10,124 nucleotides of DNA from Thermoleophilaceae bacterium (GCA_013812005.1 JACCUE010000058.1:1-10124), one strand, 5' to 3'; counted from the first letter of the stretch, positions 1 through 6,738 are shown. Notes: a model not told the origin generated them from the sequence alone. Translations and numbers: made by a program.

Positions 1-545
1 AGGATGCTGGGGCCCGCGCGCGTGGCCAGGCGCAGCGGCTCCCCCTCGGAGTCGAGCACGCTGAGCACGCCGATCCGGTGCAGCTCGGTGATCAGTCGCC
101 CATAGAGGCCGGGGTCGACGCCGCGGGGGAGGCTCCCGGAGAACACGCACACGGCCGCGCCCTTGGCCAGGTAGAGGAGCTTGTCGACGAACAGCTCGAG
201 CTCGGCCTCCGACACCGCGGGCCCCCGCTCGTTGATCTCGGTCTGCTCGCCCGAGGTGGGATCGACCACCGCGGTGGACATGCGCGACTCCTCGCGGATA
301 CGGACGAAGTCGTTGAGGATCGCCTCTTCGGTGAGCTGCTCGATGATGCGGGTGCCGGTGGGCCCCCCGGCCAGACCGGTGGCGATCACCGGCTGTCCGA
401 GAGCCTTCAGCGCCCGCGCGACGTTGACTCCCTTGCCGCCGGCCATCGAGGCCTGCTCAACGGCGCGGTGGCGGCGCCCCAGCCGGAAGTTGGGCACTGC
501 AAGCGTCTTGTCAATCGCCGCATTGAGCGTGACGGTGATGATCAT
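1..545 (-). CDS. PfkB-family sugar kinase, 1-phosphofructokinase-like (3' end cut off by window edge)
   Basis: Only the first 181 codons are present; the reading frame is open to base 1. The protein begins MIITVTLNAAIDKT, the standard opening of the 1-phosphofructokinase/tagatose-6-phosphate kinase branch of PfkB kinases, although the usual Pro of LNPAID is Ala here. The PfkB signature AGGKGVNVARALKALG lies near residues 35-50, followed by GEQTEINERGP (about 99-109), the phosphosugar-side GSLPRGV (about 137-143) and a VLDSEGEPL segment. Members transfer phosphate from ATP to fructose 1-phosphate or a related sugar phosphate in the cytosol; the ATP-site GxGD motif lies in the missing part, so substrate cannot be fixed. 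The start may be ATG at 545 or the adjacent GTG at 548. No Shine-Dalgarno is visible; a TAGCCT hexamer (bases 559-554) lies 5-8 bases before the start, which would fit a leaderless transcript (inference). About 100 bases separate it from dacA upstream. Confidence 0.9.
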   Translation of the reverse strand, partial: MIITVTLNAAIDKTLAVPNFRLGRRHRAVEQASMAGGKGVNVARALKALGQPVIATGLAGGPTGTRIIEQLTEEAILNDFVRIREESRMSTAVVDPTSGEQTEINERGPAVSEAELELFVDKLLYLAKGAAVCVFSGSLPRGVDPGLYGRLITELHRIGVLSVLDSEGEPLRLATRAGPSI

Positions 546-650
546 CACGCCTGAGGCTAGTACACCCGTCCATGCCGAGAAGGACGCGCAGGGGGTGCGG
601 GCAAAGCGCCGTCACTGCCGTCATCCGGCTCTCGGTGGCGCCTCGACGGG

Positions 651-1898
651 CTACGTGGCCTGCCGCCTCGCGGCCCGCTCCGCGTCGCGCCTGCGACGGG
701 TCTTGGCCCGGCTGGCGAGCACGAACGTGGCCGCCCCGGCGCCGAGGGCGAGCAGGAAGACCAAGGCGCCGCCGCCCAGCCCGTGAGCGATCACGCGCAG
801 CGGGCCCGCCCCGGGAACCTCCGCCGCCGTCACCAGCCCGACCCGCCGCGCCAGCCGTCCGCCGCGGAACACGGCGATGCTGCCCACCCGCTCGCCGGCC
901 GCCAGCTCTCCCTCCACCGTCTCCGGAGCATCGACGCGCGTGGTCACTTTCTGGCCCCGGCGCGTGACCAGCCGCAGGTCCCGTGCCGGCACCAGCTTGG
1001 CGGTCTCATCGCGATGCTCCACGTCGGCCGAGGCCGCGGGCCGAGCCGAGTCGAGGGCCTTCACCCGGCGGAACTGAGCGAGCCCGTAGCGCAGCAGCGC
1101 GAGGGTGTCCACGTCGCGGGCCGACTCGCTCGGCTCCCCCAGCACCACGCTGATCACCTTCGAGCCGAGCCGGCCGGTGGCGGCGCCGACCAGCACGTAT
1201 CCGGCGCTGCTCGTGTAGCCCGTCTTTACCCCGTCGACGAAATCGTAGGCGGCGATCAGGTCGTTGCGGTTGCCCACCACCCGCGGGCGGTCACCCGACT
1301 CCAGCTCGGCGGAGGGCAGGTCCACCGTCCGGGCAAAGCGCCGGTTGCGCAACAGGCGGCGGGTGAGCGAGGCGAGGTCGCGCGCCGTCGAGTAGTTGGC
1401 CGGGTCGTCGAGCCCGATCGGGTTGGCGTAGCTCGTGTCCTGGAGGCCCAGCTCGTCCGCGCGAGCGTTCATGTCCTCGACGAAGGCCGCCCGCGAGCCG
1501 GACACTCCCTCGGCCAGGGTCGCCGCGGCATCGTTGGCGCTCTCGAGCAGGAGCGCCTCCAAGAGGTCGTCGACCCGCATGCGTTCGCCCGCGCGTAGAT
1601 CGATCTTCGACTCGATGGGCAGGGCGTCGTAGGGCGCCGCCTCATAGACGTCTCCCGGTCGGGCCTCCTCCAGGGTGAGCAGCGCAGTCATGAGCTTCGT
1701 GGTGCTGGCGATGGAGCGCCGCTCGCCGGGGTTCTTCTGGAGAATCACCGAACCGTCTCGGGAGTCGATGAGGATGGCGGCGGCCGCGGTGCCCAGGGAA
1801 GGCGGGGGTGCGTTCGGGGCCTGCGCTATGCCCGTGCCGGGAGCCAGGAGGGCGACTACCACCGTCGCCAGGATCACCGCGTACCGGTCGAGGCTCAC
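651..1898 (-). CDS. dacA: D-alanyl-D-alanine carboxypeptidase (PBP5/DacA type, peptidase family S11), membrane anchored
   Basis: The 415-residue protein removes the terminal D-Ala from peptidoglycan pentapeptide stems outside the membrane, limiting cross-linking. All three penicillin-binding motifs are present: SxxK as STTK (Ser65 nucleophile, Lys68), SxN as SAN (120-122) and KTG (225-227). Residues 1-26 form a signal peptide with a hydrophobic core and a likely AQA cleavage site. Residues about 275-362 fit the beta-rich PBP5 C-terminal domain. Unlike E. coli PBP5, which ends in an amphipathic helix, this one ends in a true transmembrane helix (about 369-395) followed by an Arg-rich cytoplasmic tail. 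The GTG start at 1898 overlaps the TGA of the LysM gene (GTGA), indicating translational coupling. About 100 bases without any gene follow the stop. Confidence 0.95.
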   Translation of the reverse strand: MSLDRYAVILATVVVALLAPGTGIAQAPNAPPPSLGTAAAAILIDSRDGSVILQKNPGERRSIASTTKLMTALLTLEEARPGDVYEAAPYDALPIESKIDLRAGERMRVDDLLEALLLESANDAAATLAEGVSGSRAAFVEDMNARADELGLQDTSYANPIGLDDPANYSTARDLASLTRRLLRNRRFARTVDLPSAELESGDRPRVVGNRNDLIAAYDFVDGVKTGYTSSAGYVLVGAATGRLGSKVISVVLGEPSESARDVDTLALLRYGLAQFRRVKALDSARPAASADVEHRDETAKLVPARDLRLVTRRGQKVTTRVDAPETVEGELAAGERVGSIAVFRGGRLARRVGLVTAAEVPGAGPLRVIAHGLGGGALVFLLALGAGAATFVLASRAKTRRRRDAERAARRQAT

Positions 1899-2242
1899 TC
1901 GCGCAGCTTGATCTTCTGACCGGTCACCAGGGCCTGCGGATCGAGCTCGGGGTTGAGCTCCTCGATCGTCTCCACCGGCACCTCCGTGTCCTCGGAGATG
2001 ACCCCGAGCGTGTCCCCGGACTTGACCGTGTACGTCTTCCTGGGCGGCGGGGGTTCGGGCTCGGCCGGCTCCAAGGTGGTCTCGGGGGCGGTGGATCCGA
2101 CGGATCCACCTCCGCTGTCGCCATCGTCATCGCCTCCCCCCGCGCCGGCTCCCCCGAGCATCACCAGCAGCGCGACGACGACCGCGACCAGCGCGAGGGG
2201 CGCGAGCAGGCGTGCGGGGCTTCGGCGTGGTTTGTCGGCCAT
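1895..2242 (-). CDS. LysM-domain protein with N-terminal membrane anchor
   Basis: Read from ATG 2242 this is a 115-residue protein: a basic N-terminus (MADKPRRSPARLL), one hydrophobic segment (about 13-33), a Gly/Asp/Ser then Glu/Pro-rich linker (34-68), and a C-terminal LysM domain (about 71-113) with YTVKSGDTLGVIS and a closing VTGQKIKL. LysM binds N-acetylglucosamine-containing glycans, so the protein is probably tethered to the membrane with LysM facing peptidoglycan. The frame is open further upstream with in-frame ATGs at 2272, 2311 and 2362; the one at 2311 has a GAAGGA sequence about 10 bases before it. I prefer 2242 because codons upstream of it lose the GC-rich third positions, although no good Shine-Dalgarno precedes 2242. 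It overlaps dacA by 4 bases (GTGA), suggesting both products act together on the cell wall. Confidence 0.85.
   Translation of the reverse strand: MADKPRRSPARLLAPLALVAVVVALLVMLGGAGAGGGDDDGDSGGGSVGSTAPETTLEPAEPEPPPPRKTYTVKSGDTLGVISEDTEVPVETIEELNPELDPQALVTGQKIKLRE
2090..2110. repeat. Perfect inverted repeat (10-base arms, 1-base centre) inside the LysM-protein linker
   Basis: GGTGGATCCG at 2090-2099 and CGGATCCACC at 2101-2110 are exact reverse complements around a single A. On the coding (minus) strand it encodes the Gly/Ser part of the linker (GGSVGST). Because it falls in a low-complexity linker it could be chance or a small duplication; with a 1-base centre it would fold as an RNA hairpin only if the inner pairs open. 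No function can be assigned. Confidence 0.6.
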
Positions 2243-2297
2243 TGGGCTGAGAGCGGGGCGAAGGTGCGGCATCCCCGCCAAATCCTGAACACGAGGC

Positions 2298-2327
2298 GAA
2301 AGATTCGGCATCGAAGCCGAATCCTTC
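2298..2327 (-). terminator. Imperfect hairpin after pyrF, possible weak terminator
   Basis: The 107-base gap between pyrF and the LysM gene holds an 8-bp perfect stem (GATTCGGC at 2302-2309 and its complement at 2316-2323) with a 6-base loop, extended by three more pairs past one mismatch. On the minus strand it is followed by TCTTTC-type sequence rather than a run of T, so intrinsic termination is uncertain. It could equally be a processing or attenuation element. It also overlaps a possible Shine-Dalgarno for an alternative LysM start at 2311. Confidence 0.35.
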
Positions 2328-2349
2328 AGAGCCGAGGATAGAGCGGCCA

Positions 2350-3282
2350 CTACACATTCCACGTAACCGTGCGTAGCTCCTGCGCGGCGGACCGGGCCGC
2401 CAGAGCAGGATCGCCACCCCTCTCGCGGTGCGCACCCACGATCGAGCGTGACGCCGCGACCAGGCCGGCGGCCGGGTGGGGCTCGAAGGCGGGGCCGAGA
2501 GCGCGTGCGCTGCCACCCTGCGCGCCCACTCCCGGCAGCAGGAAGATGGCCCGTGGCATCAGCTCCCGCAGGCGGCCCAGGCGCTCCGGCCGTGTCGCTC
2601 CCGTGACCGCTCCAACCAGCGAGAGGCCACAGTCGCCCGTGTGCCCTGCACCGACATCGTCGACCAACTCGGCGATCCGCTCGTGCAGCGGCGTGCCCCC
2701 GGCATCGAGGTCCTGCAGGTCCGACGCGCCGGGATTGGAGGTGCTGACCAGAACAAAGCAGCCCGCGTTCGCTGCGCGAGCCCCCTCCACAAGCGGCTCG
2801 AGCGAGTCGCGGCCGAGCAGGGGATTGGCGGTGAAGGAATCAGCCCCGAAGCCCGCCACCTCGCCGAACGGCGTGGTTGTCGAGCCCACCAATGCCTGCG
2901 CATAGGCGCCCGCGGTCACGGGCACGTCGCCGCGCTTGGCGTCGGCGATCACCAGCAGTCCGGCCTCGCGGGCGCCGTCGCGCACCGCCACGAGCGCACC
3001 CCACCCGCGTGCTCCGAGCCGTTCGAAGCACGCAAACTGGAGCTTGACGGCCACGCACGCCGGCCCTGTCGCCTCGATGGCGGCGAGGCAGTGACGCTCG
3101 ACCGCGGCCCCGGCCAGCTCGGCGGCCTCCGCGGCCGGGGCCGTAGGCCCGTGCCGCTCGGAAAGGCCGGGCGGTCCCTCGAGCGCGGCCGGCCAGAGAG
3201 CGGCCGGGTCTGGATCGAGGCCGAGAACGATCCGGCTGCGGCGCTCCTCTACGAGCGCCGCGAGCCGGTCCGCAAAGTGGAC
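2350..3282 (-). CDS. pyrF: Orotidine 5'-phosphate decarboxylase, type 2 (start codon not identifiable)
   Basis: PyrF decarboxylates OMP to UMP, the last step of de novo pyrimidine synthesis, in the cytosol. The sequence has the N-terminal substrate-binding LGLDPDP, VAVKLQFACFE, the catalytic ADAKRGDVP (Lys at codon 3110-3108), FTANPLLGRDSLEP, VSTSNPG and a C-terminal FLLPGVGAQGG phosphate-loop region, all typical of the roughly 270-310-residue actinobacterial/type-2 subfamily. Homology should begin around HFADRLAALVEERRSRIVLGLDPDP, yet that frame has no ATG, GTG or TTG between the far upstream ATG at 3456 (deep inside the HU gene in another frame) and a GTG near 3051 that would delete the LDPDP motif. 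I set the boundary at a GTC codon (3282), where a standard start would be expected; this is a guess. It follows the HU stop (3290) by a few bases, with AAGGG (3301-3297) as a possible ribosome site. Product certain, start unresolved. Confidence 0.88.
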   Translation of the reverse strand, partial: VHFADRLAALVEERRSRIVLGLDPDPAALWPAALEGPPGLSERHGPTAPAAEAAELAGAAVERHCLAAIEATGPACVAVKLQFACFERLGARGWGALVAVRDGAREAGLLVIADAKRGDVPVTAGAYAQALVGSTTTPFGEVAGFGADSFTANPLLGRDSLEPLVEGARAANAGCFVLVSTSNPGASDLQDLDAGGTPLHERIAELVDDVGAGHTGDCGLSLVGAVTGATRPERLGRLRELMPRAIFLLPGVGAQGGSARALGPAFEPHPAAGLVAASRSIVGAHRERGGDPALAARSAAQELRTVTWNV

Positions 3283-3289
3283 TGCTGTG

Positions 3290-3568
3290 CTAACCGCCCT
3301 TGACTGCCTTCTTGAGCGCGGAACCGGCGGAGAAGCGCGGCACGCGGCTGGCGGCGATCTGGATCCGGTCCCCGGTCTGCGGGTTGACGCCCTGGCGGGC
3401 GCCGCGGTCGGCCACCGAGAACTTGCCGAAGCCGGTGAAGCTGACCTCCCCGCCACGCTTGAGGGTGTCCTCGATGACGGTGAGCACCGCGTCGACGGCC
3501 TCGCCGGCGTCGGCCTTGGACAGCTTGGACTCGGCAGCCACCTGATCGACGAATTCGGACTTCGTCAC
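3290..3568 (-). CDS. hup: HU-family nucleoid-associated DNA-binding protein
   Basis: The 92-residue product matches the usual HU length. It begins (GTG) TKSEFVDQVAAESKLSKADAGEAVDAVL, the helical dimerisation half, then carries the beta-arm signature GFGKFSVADRGARQGVNPQTGD (in shorter pieces: GFGKF at about 47-51 and NPQTG at about 64-68), with the intercalating proline in NPQT, and ends SRVPRFSAGSALKKAVKGG. HU dimers bend and compact DNA with little sequence specificity. It lacks the long Lys/Ala-rich C-terminal tail found in mycobacterial HupB. The GTG start is chosen because a very strong AAGGAGGAG ribosome site lies just upstream and because homology begins there. pyrF follows immediately; in many Actinobacteria the pyrF neighbour is instead mIHF (established knowledge), so this pairing is a local difference. 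Confidence 0.96.
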   Translation of the reverse strand: MTKSEFVDQVAAESKLSKADAGEAVDAVLTVIEDTLKRGGEVSFTGFGKFSVADRGARQGVNPQTGDRIQIAASRVPRFSAGSALKKAVKGG

Positions 3569-3571
3569 GTT

Positions 3572-3580
3572 CTCCTCCTT
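3572..3580 (-). promoter_or_regulatory. Strong Shine-Dalgarno of the HU gene
   Basis: AAGGAGGAG on the minus strand ends three bases before the GTG start at 3568 and matches the anti-Shine-Dalgarno core almost perfectly. It is the best ribosome site in the window, in keeping with an abundant protein, and it decides the start against the longer in-frame ATG at 3637. Confidence 0.9.
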
Positions 3581-3588
3581 CAACGGGG

Positions 3589-3616
3589 ATCTGACAGTTG
3601 CGGGCGAACCTAACAA
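3589..3616 (-). promoter_or_regulatory. Possible HU promoter
   Basis: The 145-base gap between tldE and the HU gene should contain the HU promoter. The best pair I can see on the minus strand is TTGTTA (3616-3611) and TCAGAT (3594-3589) with a 16-base spacer, about 20 bases upstream of the start. Matches to the consensus are only 4/6 and 3/6, so this is weak support. Confidence 0.25.
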
Positions 3617-3713
3617 CGAGAGCGGACGACCCCGCATGGAAAGCGGGTTTCAGAAGGTGATACGTTCGCTATTTGCGGACTTTGACCGGATTCCGCCTGC
3701 CCTGGAAACGCGC

Positions 3714-5063
3714 TCAGGAACCGGACATCGCCATCTCGCCGAGGAGCAGCGGCGCCGCCCGGACGCTGCCCGCCAGCGGAACCCACCGGTCCTCGGAGCC
3801 GACGGCGGCGATGTCGCGCAGCATCCCCACGAGGTCGCCCGCGATGGTGATCTCCCTCACCGGCGCGCCCAGCTCACCTCCCTCGATCAGGCGCCCGGAG
3901 GCGCCCACCGAGAAGGTTCCCGACACCGGGTTCACGCCCGAGTGCAGCCCGGCCACATCGGTCACGTAGAGCCCGTCACCGGCCTGCGCGAAGAGCTCGG
4001 CGAGGCTTGCGTGGCCCGGTTGCACCAGCAGGTTGGTGGCCCCCACGGAGGGGGCGGATCGATAGCCGCGGCCGGCGTTGCCCGTGGTCTCGCGCGCGTC
4101 CTTGCGCGCAGTTCGCGTGTCGTAGAGAAAGCCCGCCAGCCGGCCGTCCTCGATCAGGGACGTGCGCCGAGTGGGAGAGCCCTCGCCGTCGAACGGAGCG
4201 GAGGCGGGGCCATCGGGGTGACACCCCTCGTCGACGAGCACGAACGACGGCCCTGCCACCTCCTCGCCCTGGCGCCCGGCGAACAGCGACCGCCCGCGCT
4301 GCACCGAGTCGGCGGAGAGCATCCCGCCGATGAAGCCGGCGAACGAGGCCGCGACGAAGGTGTCCAGCACGACCGGGCAGCGTCTGCCCGGTGGCTGGCG
4401 GGCGCCCACCAGAGCCAGGGCGCGCTCGGCGGCCTCGACGCCGATCGCCTCGGGATCCAAAGCCGCGGGGTCGCGGGCCAGGCCCACGCCGAGCCCCGTC
4501 ATCAGATCCTCCCCGTCGCCCGCGAAGGCCGAGGCGTAGGCCCACGCCCGGGTGGTGGCATACGACGCCGAGAAGCCGCCCGAGTTGGCGATCGCCGCCG
4601 CGCCCTCGGAGTCGGAGTAGACGGCGTTCTCCACCTGGGTGACCCCGGGCCGCGAGCGCGCGGCGCGCTCCACGGCCAGCGCCAGCTCGACCTTGCGCTC
4701 GGTCGAGAAGCCCGCCATCGCCGGCGACTCGAGGCCCTCCACCGGCGTCGCGCCGCACACCTCGGGAAGACCGGCGTACTCGTCGGGATCGGCCACGGCG
4801 GCGACCGAGGCTGCCGTCGACGCGATCGTTCGCAGCCCTTCGGGGCCCAGATCGGTGCCGTAGGCGTAGCCGACCCGGCCGTCGAGGAAGGCGCGGATGC
4901 CGATGCCCCTGCCGCCGGAGTCGCTGAGGCTCTCGACCGCACCGTCGTAGACCCGGATCTGGCGGCTCGTGGTGTCCTCGCACCAGGCCTCCGCCTCGCC
5001 CGCGCCGGCGGCCAGCGCGGCCTCGACTCCGGCGCGCGCGAGGGCTTCGAGGTCGGCGCTCAC
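3714..5063 (-). CDS. tldE: TldE/PmbA, inactive partner subunit of the TldD/TldE metalloprotease
   Basis: The 449-residue protein belongs to the TldD/PmbA family. It shares the family layout: an N-terminal domain with VESLSDSGGRGIGIRAF (about 43-59), a middle segment, and a C-terminal barrel with PVVLDTFVAASFAGFIGG (230-247), SPTRRTSLIEDGRLAGFLYDTRTA and SGVNPVSGTFSVGASGRLIEGGE. At the place where TldD has the HExxxH zinc site this protein has no His/Glu pair, as expected for TldE, which supplies part of the substrate channel of the heterodimer (family knowledge). Known roles are maturation of microcin B17 and other modified peptides and degradation of unfolded small proteins such as CcdA. The GTG start at 5063 overlaps the TGA of tldD (GTGA), which fits equimolar synthesis. 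A 145-base gap follows it. Confidence 0.94.
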   Translation of the reverse strand: MSADLEALARAGVEAALAAGAGEAEAWCEDTTSRQIRVYDGAVESLSDSGGRGIGIRAFLDGRVGYAYGTDLGPEGLRTIASTAASVAAVADPDEYAGLPEVCGATPVEGLESPAMAGFSTERKVELALAVERAARSRPGVTQVENAVYSDSEGAAAIANSGGFSASYATTRAWAYASAFAGDGEDLMTGLGVGLARDPAALDPEAIGVEAAERALALVGARQPPGRRCPVVLDTFVAASFAGFIGGMLSADSVQRGRSLFAGRQGEEVAGPSFVLVDEGCHPDGPASAPFDGEGSPTRRTSLIEDGRLAGFLYDTRTARKDARETTGNAGRGYRSAPSVGATNLLVQPGHASLAELFAQAGDGLYVTDVAGLHSGVNPVSGTFSVGASGRLIEGGELGAPVREITIAGDLVGMLRDIAAVGSEDRWVPLAGSVRAAPLLLGEMAMSGS

Positions 5064-6448
5064 CCCGTGCCGCCCACCGTCAGCTCGGCCAGGCGCACGT
5101 GCGGCTGGCCTACCCCGGCCGGCACGGTCTGACCGGCCTTGCCGCAGTAGCCGGTGGCGATCCTCAGGTCGCCGGCGATGCCGTCGACGGCGCGCAGGGC
5201 CTCGAGGCCGTTGCCCACCAGCGTCGCGCCACGCACCGGAGCGGTCACCCTGCCGCCCTCGATCAGGTAGCCCTCCGAGACGCCGAACACGAAGTCCCCG
5301 GTGGCGGGCTCCACCTGGCCGCCGCCGAAGGAGACCGCGTACAGGCCGCGCTGCACCCCGGCGATCAGCTCCTCGGGCGTGGCCTCGCCGGGGGCGAAGT
5401 AGGTGTTGGTCATCCGCGGGACGGGCAGGTGGCGGAAGGACTGGCGCCGGCCGTTGCCGGTCGATTCCACCCCGTCGGCGCGGGCGCGCACGAGGTCGTA
5501 GAGGTAGGAGGTGAGGCAGCCGTCCTCGATCACGGTGGTGCGGCGCGTCGGCGTGCCCTCGTCGTCGATGCCGTCACTGCCCCACTCCCCCGTGCGCCGG
5601 CCGTCGTCGTAGGCGGTCACCGAGGGGGCTGCCAGCTGCTGTCCGAGCTTGCCGGCGTACACGCTCGCGCGCTTTTGCACGGCGTCGGCCTCGAGCCCGT
5701 GACCCACCGCCTCGTGCAGCAGCACGCCTCCGAATCCGTTTCCCACGACCACCGGCAGCCGGCCCGAGGGCGCGTCGACGGCGTCGAGCAGGGTGAGCGC
5801 CTTGCGCGCCGCCGATTCGGCAACGGCGCCCGGATCGCCCGACAGCAGCTCGAACCCGGCATGGCCCCCACGGGTGTCGGTCCCCGTCTCGACCCGCGGG
5901 CCGCTCGCGCCGTTGCGCCTCGCCACCACCTGGGCCGAGAGCCGGACCCGAGTGCGGTCATCGGCGGCAGCCAAGCCGTCGGAGTTGAAGACCTCGACCA
6001 GGCGCCGCTCTTCCATGTATCCCACCGACACCTGGGCCACCTCGGCGCCCGCCGTCCGCGCCCGCTCGTCGCACTCGCGCAACAGCTCCGCCTTGCGCGC
6101 CGCCGCGACCCCTTGCGGGCGCTCAGTGACCGGATGGCCTTGCGCCACCCGCACCGCGCCGAGCGCCGCCGGCCGGCGTTCGTCGCCGCGCACCGCCTGG
6201 GCGACCGAGTCGGCGACCTTCATCAGAGAGGCCTCGTCGGTGCCGTCCACGTGGCCGAAGTAGCTTGCCTCGCCGCGCACCACCCTCACCGAGGCGCCGC
6301 GCTCGGCGCCCGCCCGCGGATCCTCGACGCGCCCATCGTCGAGGGTCACGCTGAAGCCGTGCCTGTCCTCGGCGTACAGCTCTCCGAGGTCGCCGCCGCG
6401 GGCGAGCGCCCGCGCGATCACGCGCTCGACCAGCTCCGGGGCGACCAT
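5060..6448 (-). CDS. tldD: TldD, catalytic subunit of the TldD/TldE zinc metalloprotease
   Basis: The 462-residue protein is full length for the family. The zinc site HEAVGHGLEAD is at 245-255 (His245, Glu246, His250), in the TldD-specific HExxxH form, and the third metal ligand region GYCGKAGQTVP is at 433-443 (Cys435). Other family motifs include GTPTRRTTVIEDG (298-310), RMTNTYFAPG (345-354) and FVFGVSEGYLIEGG (386-399). It cleaves peptides threaded into the cavity formed with TldE in the cytosol. ATG 6448 is used; a G-rich GGGAGGGGG ribosome site lies upstream inside the end of the preceding 95-aa gene, only two bases separate that gene's TGA from this ATG, and tldE follows with a 4-base overlap. 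Confidence 0.96.
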   Translation of the reverse strand: MVAPELVERVIARALARGGDLGELYAEDRHGFSVTLDDGRVEDPRAGAERGASVRVVRGEASYFGHVDGTDEASLMKVADSVAQAVRGDERRPAALGAVRVAQGHPVTERPQGVAAARKAELLRECDERARTAGAEVAQVSVGYMEERRLVEVFNSDGLAAADDRTRVRLSAQVVARRNGASGPRVETGTDTRGGHAGFELLSGDPGAVAESAARKALTLLDAVDAPSGRLPVVVGNGFGGVLLHEAVGHGLEADAVQKRASVYAGKLGQQLAAPSVTAYDDGRRTGEWGSDGIDDEGTPTRRTTVIEDGCLTSYLYDLVRARADGVESTGNGRRQSFRHLPVPRMTNTYFAPGEATPEELIAGVQRGLYAVSFGGGQVEPATGDFVFGVSEGYLIEGGRVTAPVRGATLVGNGLEALRAVDGIAGDLRIATGYCGKAGQTVPAGVGQPHVRLAELTVGGTG

Positions 6449-6450
6449 CG

Positions 6451-6738
6451 TCAGACCCCCTCCCCGTCCCTTCGCCTCGGCCGAGCGGTGCGGCCGGCGG
6501 CCGGGCCCCGCGGCCGCGGGCCGCCCTGCTCCTCGTCGACCAGCTCGATCATCCGCTCGGCCAGATCGAGGATCTCGTCGTGGCCCTTCGCCCCCGGTGC
6601 GAGCACGCGTGGGTCGCCGGCCCGGCGGTAGAGCAGCACGCGCGGCTCGCGGTCGCGCTGGCGTCGTCGCACGGCCGCAGCCACGCCCTCGGCGACGGCG
6701 GTGGCGCGTCCGAACGGGCCCTTGGCCGGCTCCCTCAA
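6451..6738 (-). CDS. Hypothetical small basic protein co-transcribed with tldDE
   Basis: I do not recognise a family. The 95-residue product has an Arg-rich helix-like N-terminal part (AVAEGVAAAVRRRQRDREPRV), a short hydrophobic strand VLLYRRAGDPRVL, an acidic amphipathic stretch HDEILDLAERMIELVDEEQ, and a disordered Arg/Pro/Gly-rich tail. There is no signal peptide, membrane segment or Cys/Ser/Thr-rich core of the kind found in modified-peptide precursors. The start is TTG at 6738, overlapping the TGA of the upstream gene (TTGA), with AGGAGG almost touching it; a slightly later GTG is also possible. The 2-base gap to tldD supports a real, co-translated gene. It could be a regulator or adaptor of TldDE, but that is inference only. 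Confidence 0.7.
   Translation of the reverse strand: MREPAKGPFGRATAVAEGVAAAVRRRQRDREPRVLLYRRAGDPRVLAPGAKGHDEILDLAERMIELVDEEQGGPRPRGPAAGRTARPRRRDGEGV

Noticed and set aside
546..650. Small gene or terminator between dacA and the PfkB gene
   Set aside because: No coherent short frame with a start and ribosome site, and no convincing stem with a T run; only a possible -10-like TAGCCT noted under the kinase.
3295..3456. ATG at 3456 as the pyrF start
   Set aside because: It lies inside the HU gene in a different frame and adds about 50 residues of Arg/Pro/Ser-rich shadow sequence with no PyrF homology.
3631..3650. Plus-strand hairpin CCCGC/GCGGG followed by TTT as a terminator
   Set aside because: There is no plus-strand gene before it, the stem is only 5 bp, and in the minus direction there is no T run after it.
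3636..5132. A 498-codon open frame on the plus strand opposite tldE
   Set aside because: Antisense to TldE, with no recognisable motif and the composition of a shadow frame.
5099..6631. A 510-codon open frame on the plus strand opposite tldD
   Set aside because: It is antisense to a clear TldD with intact zinc motifs; the translation is His/Arg/Gly-rich low-complexity sequence typical of GC-rich shadow frames.
6451..6738. Modified-peptide (RiPP) precursor processed by TldDE
   Set aside because: The 95-aa product lacks a leader-core layout and a Cys/Ser/Thr-rich core, and no cyclodehydratase or other modifying enzyme is in the window.
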